Positions 1-13,100 are shown, counted from the first letter of the stretch. The stretch: 64,000 nt of DNA from Agrypnia vestita (GCA_016648135.1 JADDOH010002039.1:59742-123741), one strand, 5' to 3'. A program made the numbers and translations. Notes: a model not told the origin generated them from the letters alone.

Positions 1-37
1 GTGAATTTATGGTTAATATCATCTGCATTTTTAATAA

Positions 38-400
38 TTAAAGTGTGATGGAAGGTCGCGGCGATTTATCGAGAAAGGTACAAAATATGTTTTTTTCACT
101 ATTTAATGATAAGATATTAGAGTCAAACCAGTTTTTTAACTTATTTATGTCTTCGGGTATTGTATTTTTTAAATCAAACCATGTTTTTGAATTTAATAAT
201 ATTATTGTATCATCTGCGTAAGAAATTATTTCACTGTTCAATTTTAAATCAAAAATCTCATTTACATAAATTATGAAAAATCATGGACCTAATACCGTAC
301 CCTGGAGTATTCCATATTTAATAGTTTGGTTTTAGACTTGGTTTATTAAAGATTTTAGTTTTTCTATTAGTTTTGGATGAGATATGCTATCAAAGGCCTT
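38..400 (-). pseudogene. Non-LTR retrotransposon reverse transcriptase, broken (palm/YADD part)
   Basis: Read on the minus strand this encodes the middle of a LINE reverse transcriptase, the enzyme that copies element RNA into DNA at the target. From 400 downward come an AFDSISHPKL block, then GILQGTVLGP (the Q-G motif), then SYADDTIILL, the catalytic YADD box. A TGA interrupts the frame right after the LGP of the Q-G motif, near 277, so the copy is dead. The frame ends near 38 and the rest of the element may continue left of the window. The upstream part of the same domain lies at 1069-1262, separated by a plus-strand LINE. The motifs fit the CR1/Jockey group; the exact clade is not decided. 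Confidence 0.85.
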
Positions 401-1068
401 CCTAAGTATTCGGAGATACCTTCCCCCTGAAGCCGCCCGTTTACTCATAAATGCTTTTGTGGTGTCACATGTGGACTACTGTAATAGCATTTATGCTGGA
501 CTTCCGAAATTCCAGGTGGATTGACTACAGTCAATTCTTAATGCAGCAGCAAGAATAGTATACGGAGCATCAAAATTCTCGCATATAACATCCCTTTTGC
601 GTGAACTACATTGGCTTCGTTTTCCTCAAAGAGTCGAGTTTAAATTGTATTGGTTAATGTACAAGGCGACACATAATATGGCGCCTCTGTATCTTCAAGA
701 ACTCTGCATTCCAGAATACCTAAATAGTAGACGCCAATCTCAGAGGTCAGCCAGTACTTCAGCTGCAGGAAGGGTTGTAGAACCAACCATCCACTACCAG
801 AAGACTAAGTTTAGTGAACGGTTATTTGCGGTGGCAGGCCCAATGGCGTGGAACTCTCTTCCCTCCGTAATACGGAACAGTGCATCAGAAACAGTTTTTT
901 AAAAAAGACTTAAAACGCACCTTTTTATAAAATCCTTTCCATTAAATTAAATACTAGTGTAGGACTATGTTAGTGTAAAGATGTTAGTGTAAAGCAACCC
1001 TTGAGGTGATTTTTTTTACGAAAATGGCGCTATATAAATTATCCATTTCTATTTTTTATTATTTATTA
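401..1068 (+). mobile_element. CR1/L2-group LINE 3' end, nested insertion, broken
   Basis: Plus-strand C-terminal part of a LINE polyprotein. It reads RRYLPPEAARLLINAFVVSH, DYCNSIYAGLP, then LRELHWLRFPQRVEFKLYWL and GPMAWNSLPSVIRNSAS, a pattern usual after the RT domain in the CR1/L2 group. In-frame stops lie at 522-524 and 899-901; sense reading resumes after the second (KRLKTHLFIKSF), so the copy is inactive. The 3' end shows the GGCGCTATATAAAT-type tail followed by a TTATT-rich simple repeat. It sits inside a minus-strand LINE and splits its reverse transcriptase between the FIDL and KAFD motifs. Confidence 0.8.
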
Positions 1069-1262
1069 TGAGGTCAATGAAAATGCCAACATATTTTTCA
1101 TTTTCATCCAAAGCGCTATTTGTAATTGAGGTTATCTTTGCTATTGCATCCTGTGTACTAACTCCTGTCATAAAACCAAATTGATTTATATTTATTATGC
1201 TAAATTTGTTTATAAACAAATACTCTAATAATACACTATTTTTAATAATACTACAGTTTTAC
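1069..1262 (-). pseudogene. LINE reverse transcriptase, upstream half of the split copy
   Basis: Minus-strand translation gives SIININQFGFMTGVSTQDAI followed by ENEKYVGIFIDL. These are the QFGF...STQDAI and F.DL motifs that precede KAFD in LINE reverse transcriptases. The KAFD half is found at 38-400, so the two pieces are one gene split by the insertion at 401-1068. Upstream of 1262 the frame degrades into AT-rich sequence. Confidence 0.75.
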
Positions 1263-1895
1263 TGAATGCGTGATGATTTATATAACATATTTTTCTTTAA
1301 TAATTGAATGAAAAATAAACTGTCATTTAAATATGTATAAAACTTCTCGAAAATTTGTTGAATTACCGCTTCTGTTGTTATTTTTACTAAAATACATAAT
1401 TTTCTATATAAAAATATCAATCACTCGCACCACCAGATGGCACTGTTTATTACAATTTCGCAATAATTTTATTTGCTGTGAAGGTTAAATTTTCATTGGC
1501 ATTTTGTGAAAAACCGAAGCAAATTAAGTAGGATTTCAGCGATAATAAATCATAGGCTATGTGGATTAACGAAAATGGTAAGTTAATTCATATTGTAATG
1601 TATTTAGTGTAAAAAAAATATTTTTTTACATTTTAGATTGATTTCGCAATATTTTTTTGTGTGATAATTAAATCTTGATTTGTGTTTTGTAAAAAACTGA
1701 TGCAAAGTTAGAGAAATTTCAGTATTACAAAGCATATCCAGCATTTTTGATGGGCTATAGCTGGTTATATAATATTTTTTACCCTAAAAAGGTAGGATCT
1801 TATTTTAGATTCTCGCAGAATATTTTTTATGTAAACATGAATTTTATTTTTTATTGAATAATTATTATTGTCAATGTATTACAATTACATTGACA
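1263..1895. repeat. AT-rich stretch with diverged ~195 bp tandem repeat
   Basis: Segments starting near 1455, 1649 and (shorter) 1808 resemble each other: TTTCGCAATA-like start, a TTTTGT.AAAAAC.GA.GCAAA core and ATTTCAG. The copies are strongly diverged. No coding signal is visible. Confidence 0.4.
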
Positions 1896-1899
1896 ATTG

Positions 1900-2030
1900 T
1901 TGTGTTATTGCATCACTATCTAGGGTGAAGCGACTCATATACCTTTGTCTCTTTCTTTTATAGATATCGCTAACGTACACCAATGTATGTATCATTACAC
2001 AATACATTCTTGGAGTGTCATTGCCAAAAT
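1900..2030 (+). repeat. Dispersed repeat, copy 1 (partner at 63608-63715)
   Basis: Shares GTGAAGCG, TCATATA, TTTGTCTCTT, ACACCA and CATTCTTG in the same order and spacing as 63608-63715. Family not recognised. Confidence 0.5.
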
Positions 2031-4149
2031 ATCAACCCGTTGTTTTCCTTGAATATTATCGATGAACGTTCCATTATTGTAAAATATTTTAATTCGCACA
2101 ACGCCTCGTTACGGCTCTTTACGTTCCATTAAAAAAATAAAAGAGTTTAATAAAAATGGTGAATTTTATGTAAAAAAAAGGTATTAAAAAACTTCAGTCT
2201 GCTACATAGAAACATTCCCTTTTAGAAGACCGTTAAAAAAGTTTAGCAAAAAACGGGAATTACTTATAAAATAAATTTAGAAATGTGGTATCTTTTATAT
2301 CGGGCTTTTCGCACAGTGTTTCCTTATAAAATACAATGCTTAATAAACCAATAAATTGAACATAATGTAAAGTGATTTAGGATTACTTTTTTTAGTAATA
2401 TATCAACCCAAAACCTCCCTGCAAAGCGAGCAGGGGCGATGCCATTACTGCGGTGAATTACGACTTCGAGAAAGTGAAACAAAATATTTTATTTATCGTT
2501 ACAATAATGGCCACATTATTAAGACACACTGTTGGCAATAAAAGTTAATACATATATTTTATTTCCTTTAAAGGCACGAAAGAAATCTCTGTAATATTAT
2601 ATGAAATTACCTTAGCATTTCGGAATGAAATACGATCCAAGACCCCCCATATATATCATTAGTAATAAGAGTAATTAATATTTGGAAATCTCGTAAATCT
2701 TTGCTGGGGATCATTTCGACAAATTGATGTTCAGACAGTTTTTGAGTTGGGTGTACTACCTAAATTCGGTAACATTTCTTACGAAACCTTAATTTTATTT
2801 ATATTCTATCTCTATTGTCCATTTAAATGCACGTGATGCTTGGCGAGATTAAATGTTCTAAGGGCACAGCAAAGGACGTACAAAGAGCAACTTTTCATGG
2901 AGGGTAACGAGCCACCCAAAGGAAGTGGAGAATGGGTGGGTTCGGAAATAGTTTTTTTGCGCGGTGTGGGGCGGTGCGGAGTTTGTGGTATGGAGATGTG
3001 AGGGGGTAGGTTACGTCTAGGGATGGTGAGGGAATTTTACAGCGATTTTTGAATATGTGTTAAATATCTTAGTTCTCGCAGCTAAGCGACCTTCTAAATA
3101 CGCCGTCGTTCTACGAAATAACAAAAATAAACAAAATAAAATTTCACTCCTTATTTCCTACTTTGCTTGCTAGTGATCTGAAACATAACACACATACGTG
3201 ACATTGTTTACACGTGAGAATGAGAATACTAATGATTGTACTCAATCATTTTTTTATCCAGATTAACTTTAATGCTTCCACTTTAAGTTTATGTCCGGTT
3301 ATCTAACGTTAGCGACCAGCATGATTTATCCCGGGGAGAAGCAATGAGGTAGTTTTCCATTGTTTTCCTCATCGAAGTATCACAACCAGTTAGATATGTT
3401 ATCGCCAGTTGTAAAAGTTTGATATCTAGACATACCGAAATCAGTTTTCTCCGCCTAGATTCAATATTAAAGGTTTATGGTGCCCCGTCCTTTAATGCTG
3501 GAAAGAAAATTATATGCTCGTTTTAAATGTAGGTAAATTTTGCATGCTTCATAATTTATTCGTATTATATTCATAAGTCTCCATATCCTCCAAGAGCATT
3601 AATTATTTTAGTGCGTTGCTTCGTACAATAACAGAGGTAAACGATCCTTATAAAGCGAATGACTATCAAACAGAGTGTAGGCTATCCAGAATGATATTTA
3701 GATGAAGCGTATTAAATTATTATTTATCCCATTTGGAAATTTAATCTTATTTGGTATAATTTCATAACGGGAAGATCACTCGAGTCTGGGTTTATGAATT
3801 GTAGTCGCTGTTTAATGACTTTATTTAAGTGCCTTGTCTCGAGCACTGCTGTCAGAGACAAAGGCAAACTATTATGCATAATGTTATGGATGGCCAGCCA
3901 CAACAAGGAGCCAAGCCGCGACCAAAGGGTAAAAAAGGTCCTTCAAAGCATTGTTTGAATTTTTAATTCTCGAAAAGGGTTATCGGAAATATGATATATT
4001 AACAAACGTACCCTCCTCTATTAGCTGAAATCGTTTTTTATGTACTATTTTTAAAACGGTGGACAAAATATTGCTTAAATATATACATTGCTAGCAATTG
4101 TGACACTTTTTGTCTATACTTGATTTATTTTAATTGTAGAAAAAACCGT
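2031..4149. other. No gene recognised
   Basis: AT-rich DNA without a convincing reading frame. A purine-rich, G-rich block lies at 2860-3030 (GGGTGGG, GGGGCGG, GAGGGGG). The short open frames here have no recognisable motifs. Confidence 0.5.
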
Positions 4150-4400
4150 TTTTGGTATCCCAAGTTTCTGGTAAGAATTTTTTTTGGATATGTTTCCGTT
4201 GTGTACAACCTTTCGAATACCATTTCAGGGTCCATCATCAGGACCGATGTGTTATTGTGAGTGTTGATATCGTGTTTATAGATTGGATTACAATACCGCG
4301 TCGAAAACTTACTGTATCTGTGTGTGTTTTTAAAATATCCCCGAAAACCCTTTGAAAAAAGATTCTGAAAGGCCCGCCGCGGCGATAAATACCTGAGATG
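4150..4400 (-). mobile_element. Possible Penelope-type terminal segment with hammerhead-like core
   Basis: On the minus strand CTGATGA (4241-4235) is followed about 20 nt later by CGAAA (near 4214) and then a GTTGT/ACAAC mini-hairpin. CUGAUGA...GAAA is the conserved hammerhead ribozyme core, and Penelope-like elements commonly carry such motifs in their terminal repeats. Stem II is weak and contains a bulge, and no clear cleavage triplet is seen, so this is a tentative call. Confidence 0.3.
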
Positions 4401-4539
4401 ATTTTTTTTATATTTTACACCTTTATTTAAATGTTTGATGTTCATATTCAATATTTAACATCAATTAAAATATTTTTTATGGGAACATGTGTTAATTGTG
4501 GATGCTTATCATTATTACTTATCTAATTAACTTACGATT

Positions 4540-4780
4540 ACGAAGCAGGGGTAGGCAGAGAAGACAGAACTCTACCGTTATGTGTCCTGGCATACTACAC
4601 TTCCTGTTCTACTTTCAGACATCTTCTTATACACGCTATTTGTCTTTAAAGGGTTTTAACAGGGCCGCCTCGCAGTATTTGGCATATCTGATACTGTCAT
4701 GTTTTTCGCGGATGCCCTCTGATCCTTCACGCATTAAACACTTGCTTCATATATTTTGTTTGCCTTGTTCTCCTCGCTTT
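4540..4780 (-). repeat. Dispersed LINE-tail repeat (GGGGTAGGCAGAG type)
   Basis: GGGGTAGGCAGAGAAGA begins a segment also found at 60694-60915 and, more diverged, at 43432-43860. The arrangement fits the reverse complement of a LINE 3' end; the 60.7 kb copy keeps the TTAC tandem tail. Sequences of this kind are abundant in Lepidoptera. Confidence 0.5.
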
Positions 4781-4800
4781 AACAAAATATAATTTAACAA

Positions 4801-7069
4801 AATAAAATATGATAATATTTAATTGTCCTCATGAATAATCTCTACAATGTTATTGCTAAATCCATCAATAATATAAAATAAAATACCTTGCACTATTTCA
4901 CTTTATTGTTTTATCCTTTTCGCTGGGTATATTCATCCTTTCAATTACCATCAAAATTATAAATACAATATGACTCCAGGCTCTCTGTACCTGCGTAGCT
5001 TTTAAATAGGCTGGTCGTTATCCGCAATCTATCTGGTCTACGTCTGTCATGTTATTTCAATTGTGTCAAAATATTAATGATAGCTAAAAATGTAAATTAT
5101 GGTTTTGTTTACTTGAGTTAAACCGGGGTTCGTTGAACAGGAACAAAATTACCCTTAAATTGGCTAAAACTTAAAATTTCAAGAATCCCCGAAGAGAAGA
5201 TATTTTTAAGTTCATTAATCTTTTTAGATTCAGAGCACTTCAATGGGCCAGACATTTGGCTTAGGTAGAAGAATTTTCATTACAAACTTTCATAAACCTG
5301 ATAGGAAACATACCATCAATAATCTGTGACTACGTTGGATAAATGTGATACATAGGGACTTACACGTTTTCGAGGGCAAAGACCGGCAAACCAAGGTGCA
5401 GAACAGAGAAGAATGGTGGTTTTGATAATCGTAAAACAAAAATATTACTTTCTGAATTGTAATTCGTAGTGGAGCCAGTTGGTAAAATGACAAGATTTCT
5501 CGATGATTGCAGTGTTAATTCTTATGAGAAAACCCGAGTATACGGCAAGGCGATCGAAGAACGAATGTCCAGCCCGCCCGTAGCATGCCGCGCCGCGCCG
5601 AGAAGTGGCACTTGGATACATCACAGAAACAAAATTAAATGATTTTTAAAATTCGTTTCTATCATTATAATTATTATCATAACAGTAGCTGTACCAACCA
5701 AGGTTACATTAACGGCGAGTTAAGAGGGTCCACGTTTAAGTTCCGTATGTCCTCGAAGCATAACTTTATTATGAATTATGCCTTGTAATATATTTTTTTA
5801 ATTCCACACATTAACAAAATGTTAAACTAATTGTAATTAAAAGAATTCTTATGGCCCATATGTACGGAATTCGGGATAAACGTCAGAGATTGATTTGAGA
5901 TCATTTTCAGTTCTCAGGTCAATTATCCTGAGGTACAGAAAGCGTTAAATAACACGCAAGGCTGCATATCTCTGAGACTTGGTTTATACATAGAGAGTTT
6001 CCTTCAAAGAATCTCACGGTTATAAATAGCTCGACATTACTTACATAGTAAGACTGCGACCAGCCAATTTATTTACAAATAAACTTTATCATTTACCAGT
6101 GTTTTACTCGAACTCCATAGCGGCAAATACGCGACAGTCAGTAGATTAAGGTTTTTACCTGTGTTCATTTCACGAATTTTCAGAATATTCCAAGGTATAT
6201 TGGTTGTATTACTGCGGGTGTGATTCGAAGTTCCATCATTGTATGCAGGGAGCGGAAGCTTAGCTGAAACCATCCCGGCTTCCCTTTGTGGTTCCGCCCT
6301 TCTGCTTTTGTGCCGAACACCCAGAAATGTGGATAAGCCAGGAGGAACCGCGAATTATTCTATTTTAATCCATCCGCCTGAATATCTAATCAGCTCCGTC
6401 TAATAAGCTCAGGATGCCATGAATGTTTAACAGCCGCTCGAGTTCACGTTTTGTTTTCCTGAGCTTCAAAGTATTGGAAAAATTTTAACTCATTTTTGCA
6501 ATATTTTTATATATATTTTCTAAATAAAGTTAGGAACTTCAAAAATTTAATTTTATTGATATTACTGACGTGACTTCTTTAAAATGTTGGAATATCACGA
6601 ATGTAACTTATATAAAATAATAAAAATTCGTTCGCTCCGACATAAATCAAATAAAATAATCAGAAATCCTCGCAGAAATATAAGCAATAATTTTTCTGCA
6701 AGGTTTTAATCATAACGTATTGTGCCGTACAGGGCCTGAGTATTGTGCACGGTGCGCCGCTCACAGACGCTGATGAAAAGAAATTGGTAGCCCAGAAATG
6801 GGCCTTTCGTCACTGTTGCGTGTGGGCTTTAGCACATGGAAGAGGATAATTCGCAGGCTAGGACGAGTACGGTCTACGGACAATTCTATTTAGAATAAGA
6901 TTCGCATATGTTTTGTTGACAATTGTGTTTTATTCTGAATTATTTAGACAATTAACACTTATTTCACGATCATATCTCGTATTTTTATTTATATCATTTG
7001 TATTTTTATTGAAACGAGAATATAAACTGAATGTCAAAGAGTTAAGGTTGTCATTATGGGCGTTAAACA
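4801..7069. other. No gene recognised
   Basis: Mixed AT-rich DNA. A GC-rich patch at 5530-5620 and another at 6725-6860 stand out from the background but have no translatable motif or RNA fold that I can name. Confidence 0.45.
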
Positions 7070-7255
7070 TTTTTAACTGTAAATGGTTACGGATATTTTA
7101 TACGAACCTATGTTTTTCCAGTCCTCCCTGTGCCTCCGCGGGTACAGGTCGTCCTCCTGATAACGTTGAATACGAATTCAACAAAACGTCGAGAATCGTT
7201 TCTCGGAAAAACATACGGTTCGTATAAAATATCCGTAAACATTTACAGTTAAAAA
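7070..7255. repeat. Inverted-repeat element with ~50 bp arms
   Basis: Arms at 7070-7119 and 7205-7255 are near-identical in inverted orientation (core TTACGGATATTTTATACGAA), around an 85 bp centre. A related arm occurs at 61247-61290. It looks like a small foldback or MITE; superfamily not decided. Confidence 0.65.
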
Positions 7256-10200
7256 TAAACTGAATTAATATTTTGGAGGGTGGCTTCGACGCGGTATTAT
7301 TACCATTTGGAGCCATGTTTGTAAACGCCCACCCCATTGGTGGACACACTGGGATCGACTGAGCCGCAGTGGCGGCTGGCACTCCCGGTATATGTCAATT
7401 AAATGAATGTGGCGGCAGAAGCACCAAGAAGGCACACGAGCTCCACACTGCAAACATCTCGGCGTTTCTCTTCTCTCTGCCCTGCTTCGCTCCTGCTCTG
7501 CATACTGCTTGGGATCAGAAACTCTGGCTAATACATACTGTTATGCGATTTTAAAGCAAAACTTTCCAGATGTTTCCGCCCTCGATGTTGGGATATAAAG
7601 CACGACCGGCGACCCACCCTTATTACGATTTTTTTATTGTGCTTGGAGTCCTTTGCGGTCCAGTTATATATATAGCAGTACCAGTTTGTAGAATCGGTGC
7701 CATATGACAATCGCTGTATAATAAGGCATTTCAAATACATTGATAATAAGTGACCGCCGTTTTGCGATTGGCTGGAATGCGAGACTGCGTGACCTCAGTA
7801 TGGAATTGGCTGTCAAAACGACTTGGCATTTGGTAGTGACAAATCACAAACGATCAGTTCATTTGCAGAGCGTCCTTATAAAACGTGCAATATACACGGC
7901 AATCTTTGAAGCGAACCAATTAGTTTTGAATATATCTTCTACACTTAATTTCCATGTATAGTGTAAATCATATTACTTGTGTATATCATGTGGTGTACGA
8001 AGAATAAATATTGTGATTTTAGTACCCAATCAGTTGAAGCAGCTTGCTATTCAGTCCATTCTAATTAAGGGACTTAATTAATCTAAAGGAAGTTTAATTG
8101 TAAAGCCAATATTATTCAGCGCAGTCCAATTAGGTTAAAAAACAGAGCATTTTGTTTCCAAATTTTCTCAGAAAAAACTTTGAAGTTCATATTTATTTCA
8201 AAATATTATTGTACTGCACGGAAAATTTAATTTATTATACAATATTACACCCTTAGATGAGCAATTGTGTTAAAAAAATAATATTTTATGTACGCGGGTC
8301 CATTTCTGTGGCTAGAAAATAAAATATAGGTACATAGGTTAAGAATGACAGTTCATTTACAATTCTGTCCCTTCTGTAAATATTTAATTGTATTATCTTC
8401 AGCAGGCTAATTCGATAAAAGCAGATACAGTTCCAGGAAATAGGAATGGATGAACAAGACGTGGTGATGGGGTGAGCTCCATGATTTATTATACATCATT
8501 TGGCTATATTCAACTTCCCAGCGAAGAAAAAGCTGGCTAGGGATAAACAATATTAAACAATTTTCCCCGTATAATTTGGCGGTAAATTTCATATCTTGTA
8601 ACTCCAGCTCATTTCCAGTAATTTGAATAAAAAGTGGTTTACGAAATCAATAGTCGAATGTACCAACTAAATTATGCAAAAGGATCTGCATATTTACATA
8701 GTATAAGAATGTTAGTTATTTTAATATTCTATAATCTCTAATAACTCAAATGATCTATTGTTTTTTTTATTGCCCTGTGTCCACGGATGAGAGTTTTATC
8801 TCAAAACAATTCAAAGGCAAAAAATATACTCTCATGAGATAGATTATTTGCAGACAACTCTCGGCTTTCATAATGCACACCAAGTTTCAGAGATCCGAGT
8901 ACCGCCTATCGCCTTGCATCTCACATTGCGTTTGCTAAATGTCAGACCGTTGATGTTCCGTTTGTCTGCTGAGTAAATTCTAATTTCTATTGCAGAAGTT
9001 AAAACAGAATAAGTGTTTGTAATTTGATGCGTTATCCTTATCTTATTTTTTAGAATATATATTTGTGATTCTCTAAAGTCCTGGGTAACGCTGTCTCGTT
9101 GAATGCCGTGTACACGGGTCAGTCCTGACAATCGCAAGGTTTTAATCATGATGTTCAAAATCTCAACATGTGTAGGCGATACTGAGATTAACAATTTAAT
9201 CTTTGAGACTTATCTCATCGCGTCTATTCCGTAGATACGGGCCATAAAACTAGAAGACATGTTTTTATCAGAATTCAGCAGTTTTATTAATTAAGCTTTA
9301 TTAATGATTTTTTTGACTTTTGACATTTTCTAATGACATTAAAAAATTCTTATATAATTTTCACCGCTACACTTATGTTACAATCGATTTAAAGATTATA
9401 GAGATAAAATACTATAACAAATTATAAATGGACCACAAGTTTCCCATACATTTTATGTTGAATGGATAATTATTTTAATTATTTAAGGGAAGGGACGAGA
9501 TTTATTGCTCTAACAAATTAACAATTGAAATTGCAATGAAACTGGCATAATTTACAATCCAATTTAATGGGATATAATGTACACAAAGGGCTCAGTTGAG
9601 TTATTAGTTCACTACAAATAGTGTTTAATTTGTAAATTAGTTTTAATAATTAATTCGTTGAATCAGAACTGATGTTAAAGTCAGTAATCTCTCTGTCACC
9701 AAAGAGTCGTTTGAATATTATGACAATTATTATGATAGGACTATTACTAGAAATACGGGTATGTCTTTCGATTTATTTCTTATACTGCTACTTAATTATC
9801 ATAATTTTCCATTAAATAAATTTTAACTTACCCGAATATTTTTTTTTCAAATTATATATTATTAATGTACAATTTATTCTTCATCGTGTGTCTGCACGTG
9901 CTTGGTAATCGGTGTATTATAATTTTCGGTGACAAAAGTAATACTGTATTCATTAAAACCACTTATTTCATTTGCTTTTCAGGGTGGGTTTACATAATCC
10001 CATGTTGCCGACCTGATTTACAATATTTTATATTAACACTTACTAAATTCGGTTGAATACGTTCTCGGTTAAATATGTTTCAGCCCTACAAGAAAATTCC
10101 CAGTGGAGATAATCCGCATCCAAATTTATATTTTTAATTTAAACTTTCGGCAAATAGGCCTTTAACATAAATCAAGATTAAATCCCATCGGTGATAGAAG

Positions 10201-10817
10201 TTTTCGGAAAATCAATTAGAGAAGTAATCCTATCATATAACGGCCTAACATCCGTGATTCTGTTCGTAGGGGCCTACGCGTGTCACGTAGCAAAGAAATT
10301 ATACGACAACAACATTACAATAGATAATTTTACACCCTAAAAATCTTCGAATCTTGCGATATTTTTGAATGAGGTACATCCTTGATCGATATAATAATTA
10401 AGAAGTATCCGCTTGCACACTTTTAACTATCAAAATAAAGGCCAAAATAAACATGCGTAATTTATTTATTTCTCAAGATAAATATTTAAATTATTTTGCA
10501 ATTATAATATCTTAGTTTGATTTTTTTATTGAGGTTATAAAAAATATTAATATCTCGCCATTATTGGTGGATTACAACTAGTCCTTTCTGAAATCCTGCT
10601 ATAAAAATCATTTTAGTAAGATCTATGTAGGTACTTTGATCTTTTAATAGTTACGGTAATCTAATGCTTTTTAATTACAGCACAAAAAAATCCTTATGCC
10701 TAATGAAATAAATAATATTTCATTCATAAACAACATTTAAAATAATTTTTTACTCGTAAAAGTATGTAAAACTTAGTGGTAATTTATTAAAATTTCACGA
10801 CTGATAAATAAAATAAC
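7256..10817. other. No gene recognised
   Basis: A GC-richer segment at 7270-7620 has several overlapping short open frames on both strands but no recognisable motif. 7700-10800 is AT-rich, without repeats I could match elsewhere in the window. Confidence 0.45.
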
Positions 10818-10821
10818 TTAA

Positions 10822-11473
10822 GGGGGTAGGTAGGTACATCATTAAGGTATCAAAATATTCAATAAAATTTAAAAAAAAATTGACATCGTATTGCACATAA
10901 AATAATAAAATTCCTTTTTTTATCATTATTTACTCTGTACATTGGTTAATATTTTTACATAACAAATGATTTGAAGTTTTCAAAATGACGAACTGTGTGC
11001 TGGCCCGAAAAGTTCCCTCTCCATGACGCGCGCTGCTTCTGAAGAGTTGTCACGTCGCAATGAAAAAGTATTTATTTTTGAAAGTATTGAAAGTATTATT
11101 ATTGAAAACACTAAAAGTATTTTTTGTGTAAATGAGATTAAATTGAAAATAATTTTTTATCTTAAAAAAATTGAAGTTCATAATAAGCAACCGGCGCATT
11201 TTATCAAAAAAATTGTACACTATGTCGTAGATAAGTTTACTAGTAAGATGTGTGCAAAATTTAACCATAAACGGCTTTATATTTATTGAGATCTAAATAA
11301 AAATGCAAAAGAATAATTTAATTCGTTCAAAAATTAATCTTCCACGCTAGCTTCAAATTGCTATAAACTCGCAATTTTGGAAATTTTGAAATGTATGATG
11401 ACTTCAATTATTTTTAGAACTTCAAGCTATAAGAAAAATATATTTTTTTAAATATCAAGGTGGTATAATCCCC
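10822..11473. mobile_element. MITE flanked by TTAA/TTAT, copy 1
   Basis: Begins GGGGGTAGGTAGGTAC directly after TTAA (10818-10821) and ends GGTATAATCCCC before TTAT. The end region (TCAAGCTATAAGAAAA, then ATATCAAGGTGGTAT) matches the right end of 41853-42736. TTAA targets are typical of piggyBac-type elements, but no transposase is present, so that link is inferred. Confidence 0.5.
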
Positions 11474-12558
11474 TTATTAACCAAAAAGGTTGTTAATAAA
11501 GATTTTCTTTCTGGTCAAAGTAATATCAAATGCGTCCTAGAGCACACCGTTATATATTGTTAGAATACATAATAAAATAAAATATTAATTTAACTCATTC
11601 GTAAATAATTACTAACCAATTATCATGGTTTTTAATTTTTTACGGTGTAAATCTACTTATTTGATTTAAATTTGAAAATATACAATCAAAAATTCATAAA
11701 GGTATGATTAAAATGAAACGAAATACCTTAACATGTAAATCGATAATTTTTTTAAACTAATTTTAATAATTCGGACAAGTTAATATATTATTTTATACTT
11801 AGATATCATCGAATGAATTAAAATAGAAATATTGCTTAGTATTTTTAATGTACATATACATATATTTTCGACATTAATCTATCTTGCTTTGTTTACATTG
11901 GAAGGTATTTTTTAAGAGAGAGCAAACTTCACTCTCAAATATTTATTTTTGACATTGGAATAAACATGATGAATACAAATAATCTTTTTTGTTACCTACC
12001 CAGCTCCTGAGATCTTTTATGTGAATACTTCAATAAATTTTTCAAAGGGCTTTTTTCATTAATATATATTTACTACCATTTTAAGGAAAGAAAAATTAAA
12101 GAAGCTTTCAAAAATTATTTCAAAGGGTTATTTTTCCTTAATTTTCCATTTTTCGTTTTGTTTAATATTTTTCTACTCTAATCCACTCTAATAAATTATT
12201 ATTAGAGACAAAAAGTAAAGAAATGGGGCGTGTATAAAATTAATTACACATTTTTACAAATTGTAACAATATAGTCATGTTGTCCTATTCTGAAACCGCT
12301 AGTTGAATTTAACTGAAAATTATTTAAAAAATATTGGTATTAAAGAAAAAAACACGATATAAATGCCACGCAAACGTTTATTTAATACCAACTAGTTACA
12401 GACTTTCTGATCCTTTTCCAAGGTAAATAAAACTTCTTCTAAATCTGTTATTAGGTGATCGTTTCTTAATAATCGCAAGATTTACTTAAAAATTCCTTCC
12501 AGTTTTTTTATCGCCCTGTAAAAGAAAATTATTGATACCGAAACCAGTTATTTAAATA
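11474..12558. other. No gene recognised
   Basis: Very AT-rich, with homopolymer runs and no open frame of interest. Confidence 0.5.
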
Positions 12559-13080
12559 CAGGTGTAACAGAACTAGTGCACAATATTTTACAAGTGGATT
12601 CCTGCCTTGATTATGAGTCGAAAATGTTTAAGCAACGATGACCATAATCTCAGTAGTTATGGAGTTGTTCAATTTCAAAGTTTCCATTTTTTTCAATATT
12701 TTTTACAAAACATTGAAGTATCATTTCAGTAACCCATATCGATTATGAAAAATTCGTTCGTTTCAATAAAAAGTTAAATAAAATGAAAACCCTGGAAAAT
12801 CTCCAACTGGAAAATTTTACAATTGGAATTTGAAAGTTTTTATCATTTTATTTGACTTGTTTTAAACGGAATGAATTTTTAATATTAGATTCAGGAACTT
12901 TAATGACAGTCCAACGTTTTGCAAAAAACAAGTCAGAAATATTGAAAAAAAAGCAAATTTTGATGTGGCATATCTCCTAAACTATTGATATTAGGTCATC
13001 GTTGCTTGAACATTTTAGACTCATAATCAAGGTAGGAATTCACTTGTAAAGTATTGCGGATTATCTCTGTTCCACCTTGG
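12559..13080. mobile_element. Long foldback element, copy 1
   Basis: Two long inverted arms: TGCCTTGATTATGAGTCG near 12603 mirrors GACTCATAATCAAGG near 13017, with AACGTT- and ATCGATT-containing blocks placed symmetrically between. It ends CAGGTGTAACAG / TGTTCCACCTTGG, a variant of the CAGGG...CCCTG ends of 62299-62840. A TA microsatellite follows at 13081-13101. No coding capacity. Confidence 0.75.
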
Positions 13081-13100
13081 ATATATATATATATATATAT

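Noticed and set aside
4125..4451. 108-codon minus-strand frame
   Set aside because: No motif or plausible composition; it overlaps the hammerhead-like repeat segment.
11023..11289. 88-codon plus and 72-codon minus frames
   Set aside because: Both lie inside the TTAA-flanked MITE and are AT-rich low-complexity translations.
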